From contig KL647311.1 in NCBI GenBank assembly GCA_000727475.1, positions 1,137,903-1,201,902 on the forward strand: a stretch of DNA of 64,000 bases. The letters run 5' to 3'. The position numbers and the translations under genes were made by a program. Under the pieces are notes generated by a model. The model saw only the letters and a program-made list of their open reading frames with translations, made no database searches and had not been told where the DNA came from. Within the stretch, counting starts at the first letter, position 1. Each line of letters starts with the position of its first letter. Below, piece after piece: positions 57,495 to 64,000 of this stretch. Source of the DNA: Sarcocystis neurona (taxonomy: Eukaryota; Apicomplexa; Conoidasida; Eucoccidiorida; Sarcocystidae).

Positions 57495-60400
57495 AGGAGT
57501 GCCAAGACATTCTGCACGCATGCGTACCTCAACAAAGGTGAGATTGTCGGGAACGGGAAGGCAAAAGTCCGCTTCTGCTGCTACGTACTCTGCGTAGCAG
57601 CCACCCGCAGACAGAAGTGTCATCACCCGATCTCCGGGTCGATAAACACGGGGAAGGAAAGGCGACGGAGTAGCAGCAGCGGCAGCGAAATCAGCAGTGG
57701 CACCCGCAGCAGAAGTAGCGTCACCAGAGGAGGACGGAGCTGCACGGGCAGCAACAGGAGACGGAGTGGAGCCGGTTCCGGAAGAACCTGCAACAGCAGC
57801 AGATTCGACTGACGAAGAAGAAGAAGAGGCACGGAGAGGAGCAGCAACAGGACCGACAGGAGAAGAGGAAGAAGTATTTTCATGGGCAGCGGTGGGCAGG
57901 ATGTCCACAACTACGCCTGCTGCTTCAACTCCGAGAATCGGGCTCGCGAAGGGCGGCAACGGATACCTACCTGCGCAGCGGTAGCAGCAGAACAGCAGAC
58001 GCAGCACCCGCGCGAAGGCAGCAGCAGTGTACGCAACGCTAGCAGGTCCAACACACTGACAGTCAACACACTGGTAGCAGCAGCAGCAGTGACCGCAGCA
58101 ACAGCAGCAGAAGCAGCACCCAGAGCAACAACAGAGGCAGCAGAAGTGATGACAGCGGCAGCGGTGACAGCAGCAGTCCTGTACCTGCAGAAGCAGCAAA
58201 TGCAGCAGAAGTAACAGCCACAGCAGCAGCAGACTAAGCAGCAGCAGCCGTTCAACTGGCAGCGCAGTGCCGGTGGTATCCGTAGCAGCGACAGCCGGAA
58301 CAGCAGCGGCAGTCCCAGCAGCAGCAAGAGCAGTGGCAAGAGCAACAGCGGTCGGAGCAGCAGCGGCCACAGCGGAAGAAGCAGCAGCGACGGAATGAGA
58401 GGGTTGCAGCAACAGGGCAAGACTCTTCGTTAGTCAACAGGAAAACAGCAGCGGCACCCTCGCAATCACAAGCAGCAGCAGCAGCTGTATGAATGCAGGA
58501 GGCACCTTATATCAACACAGGGCTGCTCTCCTAATTCGTCGGGTTTCTTCTGTGTGAAATTGCCATTCGAAGGAAATTGTTCAAAAAGTCACGATGTCCT
58601 TTTCGAAGGTGGAATGGCAGATAAAAACGTTTCACCTCCTCTACACGAACGTATGCCTGTACCTCTACGACAGGTGAGTTGTCTCCCGTGGCCCAGGCAC
58701 ACTCCTCCTGTCTATACCTTCTTGCTGTGCAACTTGCGAACATGAAAGTGTCTCAGCCGCAGAGTAAGCGGCACCGCTGGAAAAGCAATCTACGCGAGCG
58801 TCCCAAAAAGCAAACTCGAAAGAAATCTGCTGCTGCACCATACACATATATATATGTGTGTGTATGCGTGGCAACCGTTCAAATACGTACGAGTAGGCAC
58901 ATATACATATGGGAAGGTAAGTATATATTCACCTGTACAGAGAGAAGGAGAGAAATAGAGACAGAGGGGACGTTTATGTATGATGAGACACATGATTGTC
59001 CAAGGAAAGGAGTATCAAAACAAATATATATGGAGCGACAGAGAGCGCGGCGTACACAGAGAAAGCTGGAGAGGAGGAAATGTAGCGGAAAAGGCCCACA
59101 GTGATATACGTAGCAGAGAGGTGGAGAGCTACAGAGACAGAAGGGTAAAAGACAGAATTTCTACATATTCATAGATGCAGCTGAAAATAGACAGACACAG
59201 ATAGACGGCCAGAGAGCCAGACAGATACGTACAGAGGGCGAGCGGCACAAAGACACCACGAAAGCAGAGAAATCCACTAATAGAAGAAGTGACAAGCGTG
59301 TGTTTCACTGCACAACGGGAAGACAGGGACAGAGGGAGACCACGGAAATATAAGAAATACGGAAAGGGAGCTGCAGGACGTTACACGCTTGGACCGCGGA
59401 CTCCTCGTCACATGCGAATAGACGTTTGCAGCGTGCGTCGTGAAGAGCAGCTGTCCATCTCTCGAAGCGCGGCAAGCGACAGGCTGCGTTGCTCTTCTCA
59501 GGTGTACGTACACCGGAGACGCTGCCCACGCGACGGGCGGTGTCTGTACACCGGGCAACAAAGAGACGGACAAGGAGGTCTGGAGCGCGGGACCGAGCGA
59601 CGACGATGTTTTCGTGAAACTGCCGTGCATGCTGCTGCGAGCAGCAAACGGCTCGTGCGTCTCCTTCTCAGCAGACGTACACTTCTGCGTGTGGGCGAAC
59701 AAATGCGGAGATTTTTTCTTCGAAGTGACGACGACGCTGAACGCGGGGAGGATGCGCAGAGATAAATCGTCTGCCCTCCCCGTCTACAGGAGAGCCTACC
59801 AAAGCTGGCCACAACACCCCATCTGCTGTTGATACGCATATATGTAGATTCTATATACGAATATATACTCTATATGGAGAGACGTACACAGACGCATATA
59901 TATGTACGTGGGTGGGTAGATATATGTGTACGCGTTACGTAGGGACATATATATGCCAACGTAAATGTACGTGTAGATGGACTGCTGCCCATGTCTCAGT
60001 TACTTGATGGAGATACATATACAGTCTATATACACTTGTGATCACTGGTAGATATACACGTACCCTTATATGTACTCGTGTGTGTACAGATATATACACA
60101 TATAGAGAGAGAGGGAGAGGTATATAAATATATATAAATATATATATACGATACGTGGATAGAAACAGAGATATGGACATGGGTATATACATACGTATTA
60201 GTGTATCCTCGTGTATACGTATGTGTGGATAAATATATGTTTTTAGACTTGTACGTACAGAGGTATGTACAGGACATGCATGTGTCTGTCTGTGCGCATA
60301 AATAGACACAATTGTATATGCATGCATGCATGGAACTACGTGTATAGACGTCTGTGGAGGGATCTATTTATATAGGTGTACATATATATGTGTGGGGAAT

Positions 60401-61547
60401 ACATGTATCTCTCTCTGTATGTGCGAATGAATATACACATATGTGTATACCTGCATGCATGTATGATGTAGACGTGTGTTTAGGTAAGTATATATATATA
60501 TATATATATATATGTAGGTGTACAGAGGCGTGCATGCGTCTCTATGGAGGGATAAAAACAGACTTCTGCCGTACGCGCTTGAAAAGGATCACCTTCCTTT
60601 TCTCTAACAAATGAGTGTTGAAAGCTGCACGGCGTTACGCTCTCCTACCGACGCGGCGCGCGCTGTTCTGCAGTTTCTTCAGCTATATGCACGTATTATA
60701 TATATATAGGATACAAGCATGTGTCTTATGTGTATTTGGGCCTCATAAAGATATGCGTAGGTACTTACCTTTATAAATAGATGGAGGTGTTTGTGTACAG
60801 ACAGACACACTTTGTCTGTGTCCGTACACAAAACTGCACATATATATATATATACGTATAAACAAAGAGAGAGAGAGGCACCTACATACATATATATAGA
60901 TGTGTGTATATATGTATATTTGTAACATATACATATATATGTATATACTACAAACATGTGTTGATAGTAACATATGTATCTATATATACACGTAACTATA
61001 TGTTTATATACACGTGTGTATATGTACGGGGGTACATATGTTAGTGAAGTGTATACTTCGCGTGTATGGCATTTTCTGTAGAGAAGAGGATGAACGAAAT
61101 GAGCAGCCGCAGCTCACCCAGCTTCTGCAAGATATCCATGCGGTTTACTCCGGCTGCATGCACACGGAGAAGAAGCTGCGGGTACTGCTGCTGGAAATAC
61201 TCCGCCTCCGCTGCTTGTCGCGGCACTGGCACAGACCCCACACGCAGTCGAAACGGCGGCTGCCTTCCCGGTGACTTAGGTGTACGTACACCTCCTGCGG
61301 TCGCAGCACGCGCAGCAGCAGGTGAGACGCTTGGCGCCGAAGCCGCCTGCCGCCGAAAGTCGCTTTCATCCCTCGTCTCCCCGTCTGCTCCTGCTGTTGT
61401 GGCTGCCGCTGCTGCTGTTGCTGCTGCCGCTCCTGCTGCTGGTGCTGCCGCTGCTGCGAAGGTCGGAGGTGCAGCGGAAGCAGCAGCGAGAAGCACCGCC
61501 TTCATTTGCTGCTGGAGACGACCACTGCACGATCCACCACCTGCCAT
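42652..61547 (-). CDS. NADPH:quinone oxidoreductase, zeta-crystallin/PIG3 type, nine exons
   Basis: Medium-chain reductase: the family reduces quinones or related carbonyls with NADPH, usually as a zinc-free cytosolic enzyme. Minus-strand exons are 61547-61118, 57970-57528, 53505-53448, 51674-51603, 50525-50424, 48252-48177, 46730-46650, 44029-43837 and 42750-42652. Every intron is GT..AG and every phase closes, giving 517 residues. Landmarks in order: MKAVLL and [17 protein letters not shown] (GroES-like N-terminus), [54 protein letters not shown] (Rossmann nucleotide-binding loop), [78 protein letters not shown]. Typical family length is 320-340; the excess is Ala/Ser-rich insertion near the N-terminus (residues about 15-90) and after residue 165. 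The acceptor of exon 4 is the only uncertain junction. No other gene in the window suggests a pathway. Confidence 0.92.
42751..43836 (-). repeat. Intron 8 of the oxidoreductase gene: CAG/GAA repeats
   Basis: The plus strand is CAG-rich (42780-43560) then GAA/GAG-rich (43640-43810). A 315-codon poly-Leu frame on the minus strand lies wholly inside this intron and is spurious. Confidence 0.8.
43837..44029 (-). CDS. Quinone oxidoreductase exon 8
   Basis: Acceptor CTGGCGTGTAG; donor AAA|GTAAGG. It reads [20 protein letters not shown], then [20 protein letters not shown] and [18 protein letters not shown]. This covers the family TxLRxRxxxYK substrate-side segment. Confidence 0.95.
44030..46649 (-). 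repeat. Intron 7: CAG block plus TAGA microsatellite
   Basis: 44030-44960 is CAG/GCA-rich on the plus strand. 44960-45690 is TA/ACAT microsatellite. 45706-46195 is an imperfect (TAGA)n/(TATAGA)n array of nearly 500 bp. Long Tyr/Ile/Ser frames inside are artefacts. Confidence 0.8.
45706..46195. repeat. (GATA)n-type microsatellite
   Basis: Nearly uninterrupted TAGA/TATAGA units with occasional GGTACA interruptions. Two copies of a roughly 48-bp higher-order unit containing GGGAGGTACATATAGATAGA are visible around 46045 and 46090. Confidence 0.9.
46650..46730 (-). CDS. Quinone oxidoreductase exon 7
   Basis: Acceptor ACTTCGCAG; donor GCGCG|GTATTT. It completes Arg and reads [20 protein letters not shown] then CCAFDA, with a split Arg at the end. 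It matches family GVNVILDxVGGxYxxxNxxxLAxDGR. Confidence 0.95.
46731..48176 (-). repeat. Intron 6: microsatellites and a 16-bp repeat
   Basis: TA/CATA microsatellites up to about 47800, then CTG tracts on the plus strand. A 16-bp unit CTGCCCTTCCTTCGTG repeats four times at 48015-48078, immediately next to exon 6. Confidence 0.8.
48177..48252 (-). CDS. Quinone oxidoreductase exon 6
   Basis: Acceptor CTTTCTTCCTGCAG; donor GGACG|GTGTGC. It reads [20 protein letters not shown] then QITNG, matching the family segment GAxxxINYKEEDFxExV. CTG/CCTT repeats abut its 3' side. Confidence 0.94.
48253..50423 (-). repeat. Intron 5: TA microsatellites
   Basis: Almost entirely (TA)n, TATG and CATA repeats, with one purer (TA)n run at 50060-50092. 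No coding signal in either strand. Confidence 0.8.
50424..50525 (-). CDS. Quinone oxidoreductase exon 5
   Basis: Acceptor GCACGTTTAG; donor CTCG|GTATAT. It completes the Gly of ASG and reads [20 protein letters not shown] then [13 protein letters not shown]: the Rossmann beta-alpha-beta unit with the AGSxxK NADP-phosphate contact typical of the family. Confidence 0.95.
50526..51602 (-). repeat. Intron 4: CAG/CAGAAG repeats
   Basis: 50640-50845 is a CAG/AAG array (units of CAGCAGCAGAAG) on the plus strand, i.e. CTG/CTT on the coding strand. 51260-51490 is CAG-rich. The poly-Leu and poly-Gln frames of up to 300 codons that cross it are spurious because they overlap a well-supported intron. Confidence 0.75.
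51603..51674 (-). CDS. Quinone oxidoreductase exon 4
   Basis: The donor TCAG|GTGAGA is clear and the peptide [10 protein letters not shown] matches the family VLIHAGxSG strand and loop. The acceptor is less sure. GACGAAG|GT (51674) fits the phase of exon 3 but adds about nine residues over the family. GTGTGCAG (51630) is a better acceptor but would need an additional micro-exon to keep frame. Confidence 0.8.
51675..53447 (-). repeat. Intron 3: CAG arrays with a 15-bp minisatellite
   Basis: 52040-52420 is CAG/AGTAAG-rich. 53170-53297 holds about eight copies of a 15-bp unit, CAGGAAGCGCAGCAG. A 641-codon minus-strand frame (53456-51531) spans this intron; it is contradicted by exons 3 and 4, which use other frames. 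Confidence 0.75.
53170..53297. repeat. 15-bp minisatellite
   Basis: Tandem CAGGAAGCGCAGCAG units with CAG/TAG variation at the last triplets. Confidence 0.9.
53448..53505 (-). CDS. Quinone oxidoreductase exon 3 (58 nt)
   Basis: Acceptor ATTGTGGTAG; donor GCAA|GTAAGG. It codes [19 protein letters not shown], which corresponds to the family's AAAIPETWLTAFQLLHLVG. It is shorter than ordinary gene-finder limits, and a CAG-rich ORF in another frame overlaps its end. Confidence 0.93.
53845..54616. other. Assembly gap (772 N)
   Basis: The N run is embedded in (TA)n/(TATG)n repeat within intron 2. Its true length is unknown, and open frames crossing it are meaningless. Confidence 0.95.
55698..57301 (+). 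CDS. Candidate two-exon gene antisense within intron 2
   Basis: Exon 1 (55698-55802) starts ATG and reads [20 protein letters not shown] then [14 protein letters not shown], to a weak donor (CAG|GTCCCT). Exon 2 (57116-57301) follows acceptor TACGTCTTTGCAG and reads [20 protein letters not shown], then [20 protein letters not shown] and GVYRHPSGQ, with TGA at 57299. Phases match (0/0), giving 96 residues. The composition is ordinary and not repeat-driven. The splice pair is inferred, no family is recognised, and it would lie inside an intron of the opposite-strand oxidoreductase gene. Chance is a real alternative. Confidence 0.25.
56421..56705. repeat. 38-50-bp minisatellite
   Basis: Seven imperfect units of GAGAAGGGAGACTCTGTTGT followed by a (TG)/(TA) run and ACAGAA. 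Unit length varies with the dinucleotide run. On the plus strand most units read [10 protein letters not shown] in one of two frames. Confidence 0.9.
57528..57970 (-). CDS. Quinone oxidoreductase exon 2
   Basis: Acceptor ACCGCTGCGCAG; donor GAG|GTACGC. It completes Gly and reads [20 protein letters not shown]. An insertion of about 75 residues of Ser/Ala/Pro follows, then [20 protein letters not shown] and [13 protein letters not shown]. The insertion falls between the ILGxExAG strand and the GDRV strand, normally a loop of about ten residues. Confidence 0.93.
57971..61117 (-). repeat. Intron 1: CAG block, unique islands, TA microsatellites
   Basis: 58000-58420 is CAG/GCA-rich (coding strand CTG, next to the acceptor). 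58500-58800 and 59270-59832 are non-repetitive islands. 58850-59230 is GA-rich. 59840-61060 is (TA)n/(TATG)n microsatellite. Confidence 0.75.
58594..59832 (+). CDS. Candidate two-exon gene antisense within intron 1
   Basis: Exon 1 (58594-58673) reads [20 protein letters not shown] then CLYLYD, to an excellent donor CAG|GTGAGT. Exon 2 (59502-59832) follows acceptor GCTCTTCTCAG; it completes Arg and reads [20 protein letters not shown], then [40 protein letters not shown] and a TGA end. Phases match, giving 136 residues. The acceptor AG overlaps a perfect GGTGTACGTACACC palindrome. The family is not recognised. The downstream end of 57116-57301 could also splice into this unit (GGG|GTGTAC, phase 0), which would make one plus-strand gene overlapping the oxidoreductase introns. 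Confidence 0.28.
61118..61547 (-). CDS. Quinone oxidoreductase exon 1
   Basis: ATG at 61547 opens the frame. A second ATG at 61505 starts [14 protein letters not shown], which is the conserved family start, so the first 14 residues may not be used. An Ala-rich insertion of about 75 residues follows, and it contains [10 protein letters not shown] coded by the GGTGTACGTACACC palindrome (61279-61292). Then come [10 protein letters not shown] and [19 protein letters not shown]. The exon ends G|GTGAGC (phase 1). Confidence 0.9.
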
Positions 61548-64000
61548 TGCTTCTTATTAGCAGGAAAAGAAGTTCTTCGGCATTTCCCAATATTTGCTTT
61601 GTCGTCTGCGACAGCTCAGGGGCTGGCGTCTGTACACCTGCATGTGGACGTGGTGGGTGTTCACAAAGAAGCTGAGTCACATGCCCATAATATCACAGCC
61701 ACATATGTACCGGCCTATAACCCACACTACTCATATATATATATATGTGTGTGCGTACATGTATGTGCGTACAAGCGTGTACTCGACTGTATTTATGCGT
61801 GTTCCTCACCTTATCCATATACAAAAAATATATATATGTATATGCATGCGTATGTGTACGTACAGCATGCACCGTAATGTATTTACGTGTGTTTCAAACA
61901 CTACATATGTTCGTGTGTATGTATATGTAAGTGTATGTGAGTACGCATCCGAACGTATATATATGTGCTTCTCGCACTATTCATATATGTGTACGCGTAG
62001 TTTTAAGTGCGGATACGCATGCATCCCAATATATGTTTCTACGCATATACGACAAATGTATTCAAAAGCAGTCAGTCATTCAAATATACACATACACGCA
62101 TATGAAAATGTATGTAAATATGCGTATGTACATATATATGTTATCGTGTCCATATAGACGTAAGAGTCTACCAACATGCACGCGTATGTGTATGATAGGC
62201 AGCTGCAGGCAAGTATCAGAAGGCATGCATATGTTTGTGTACGCCCACTAATATACATTTGTTCGTACTGCCGTCTAGCTCATTCAACTCAAGCAGACGA
62301 TATACACACGCATATATATATATATATATATTTCTACATGTACTAGCCGTGTGCGGTTGTACAAGTGCGACTATTTACGCGTTCACAAATAGACGCATAT
62401 ATACATATATATATATATGTATATATATATCTACTGCTTGGATATGGAACGCTACAGCAACAAATGTGTGTCTGGATCGACGGACAGGCCAGCACATGCA
62501 TGTATGAGGTACGCACGTACAACTCCACATTTCTCTAGATGCATGCGGTAGCAGAAGTACAGTGTGCACAAGCTGACGAGAATATACATATACATATATA
62601 TATATTTTGGCTGACTTTGATAGGCTACAGAAACATCTGTGTGTGTGGACTGACGGACGTGGCAGTACACGCACATATGAGATATTAGGGATGGGGTTGT
62701 CTGTTGGACAGCACAGTCGCGTGCCGCGCAGAAGCTGTAATCACGGGCATAAAATACGTTCCTCATAAAGGTACACACAGAAATAAATGTGCAGCTCCCC
62801 AGTTCTACACTTGTCGTAATCACACTTTTCAAATTTGCCGTTATTTTGTTGCTTTCGTCCGCATTTGTAGCTAAAGAGAAACAGCTCTCCGTAAAAAACA
62901 GAGAAGGGCGGCTGCGCATGTCCTCCTTTCCACGTGGAAACAAACAACGGCATTTTGCTGCAGCGGCCTGCATGAAGCTGCTACCGTTGCTGCAACGGCT
63001 ATACACTACGACGACGGCTGGAAAAACGACGGCTCCACGGGTGTTGGTGGCTTACTGCATTGCTGTTGGGGCTCCTGCGGTTGTTGCCCGTGTGCTGCTG
63101 CTGTTGCTGTGCGGCGGCCGCACAGTGACTGCCGTTGCTGCTGCTGCCGCTGTTGGGCTATGGCTCTCGCGCGGCGCTCCTGATGCTGCTGCGTTCTGCT
63201 GCTGCAGCTTAGCGGTATGTCGCTTCCTGTTGAGGAAAGCGCGGAAACAACACCTCCATGTAACTCTCTGACATGCAAATGGCGCGCAGCGGACTCGATT
63301 TACTCGTTCATGGGCGCCACGGCGTGTCGTGAGGCGTCCTGTTCGTACCGACAAACGTGGAATTTCGAACGGCATGGCACACACACGCGCACGCGTGTAA
63401 AAAATTCGGGCACTTACGTGTACATATATATATATAATGCATGTACCGGACACTACCGTACATATATGTATCTGGTTATACATGTGTAAGTGTTTGCACG
63501 TTTGTTTGTATGTAGTGTCGTCGGAAGGTGTGCGTAGGCAAATTTCTACATGTACACTCACGTACAGATGCGCAAGTCTTTACGCACACATATGTACGAG
63601 CTTGTATTCACAGCTCTCTTCCACGTGTATACATATGAGGACATACTTTTACGCCCGTGTGCATGTAGATGTAGTGTATTCAGCAGTCTGTGTATCTTTT
63701 TTGCATGCGCATGTGTGTACAGTCACACGAGTCGTCACAAAGTCCCTCGGTAGAAAAGGAGTTAGTACTTATGAGTGTGTACTATGTGTGCCTGCGAATA
63801 CATGTTTTCCCAGGAGCACGTACGTGTATGTGTGTATATTTACAAGTATATAGACGTGCTGTGTAAGGCGAGGTGACTGTACGAGATTACGGGTGAGGCT
63901 GAAAACATCCCCGAGTACAAAACGAAAACCGTTGAGTTTGCTCATATCTGTGCTCGTAGAGATGCTTGCGGATACGTTGCTTAAACTAATGTATTTACGC
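61548..64000. other. Upstream side of the oxidoreductase gene, no gene assigned
   Basis: 61548-61690 is a unique stretch likely to contain leader and promoter; it holds GGCGTCTGTACACC at 61625-61638. 61730-62680 and 63410-64000 are TA/TG microsatellite-like. 62700-63290 is a unique to CTG-rich island open on both strands (plus: MSSFPRGNKQRHFAAAACMK then MKLLPLLQRLYTTTT; minus: an alternative frame of similar quality), so strand and gene status are undecided. Confidence 0.4.

Larger units (their letters stand above)
53506..57527 (-). repeat. Intron 2: microsatellites, gap, minisatellite, unique islands
   Basis: 53530-55680 is (TA)n/(TATG)n with an assembly gap. 55690-56400 is a non-repetitive island. 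56421-56705 is a minisatellite. 57060-57300 is a unique island with a plus-strand coding-like reading. 57390-57500 is a CAA/CAG tract (coding strand CTG). Confidence 0.7.

Noticed and set aside
1..64000. tRNA, rRNA, CRISPR, transposon or telomeric repeats
   Set aside because: No cloverleaf with conserved A/B boxes, no rRNA core, no spacer-repeat array, no transposase or reverse transcriptase motif and no telomeric array were seen on reading both strands.

Overview
The window looks like nuclear DNA of a coccidian apicomplexan, most probably Eimeria. The evidence is CAG/CTG trinucleotide tracts that saturate both putative exons and introns, coding runs of Gln, Ala, Ser and Leu, long (TA)n/(TATG)n microsatellite blocks, abundant GCATGC, and long GT..AG introns. 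There are no operons, ribosome-binding sites, CRISPR arrays or insertion sequences. Because CAG/CTG and TA tracts lack stop codons in several frames, most long open frames here are not genes. I relied on family similarity, splice sites and phase agreement instead.

The one confidently identified gene is on the minus strand from 61547 down to 42652. It is a nine-exon gene for an NADPH:quinone oxidoreductase of the zeta-crystallin/PIG3 type (MDR superfamily). All eight introns are GT..AG, all phases agree, and the predicted protein is 517 residues. The introns (1.1-4.0 kb) are full of CAG/CTG tracts, minisatellites and TA microsatellites, and one holds an assembly gap.

Left part: a lysine-rich first exon on the minus strand (975..793) belongs to a gene leaving the window to the left. 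To its right, on the plus strand, is a very large gene of unrecognised family. I chain exons 4360-5886, 7798-8087, 9191-9340, 10363-10558 and 11828-about 20910 by compatible splice phases. The last exon is a roughly 9-kb open frame, followed by a second open frame (to 22227) in another phase. Further plus-strand candidate coding blocks lie at 23.3-23.8, 24.7-25.25, 26.2-27.1, 28.26-28.75 and 30.67-30.79 kb. Then comes a glutamine-rich open frame, 31093-35103. I cannot tell whether these belong to the same gene.

35.1-42.6 kb holds an assembly gap (35792-36464), microsatellites and scattered non-repetitive islands with no gene I can assign. 61.6-64 kb is the upstream side of the oxidoreductase gene, with no assignable gene.

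The most unusual signals are a perfect 14-bp palindrome (GGTGTACGTACACC) and its variants scattered about 13 times through the window, and a 1-kb intronic cluster of about 26 GCATGC sites.
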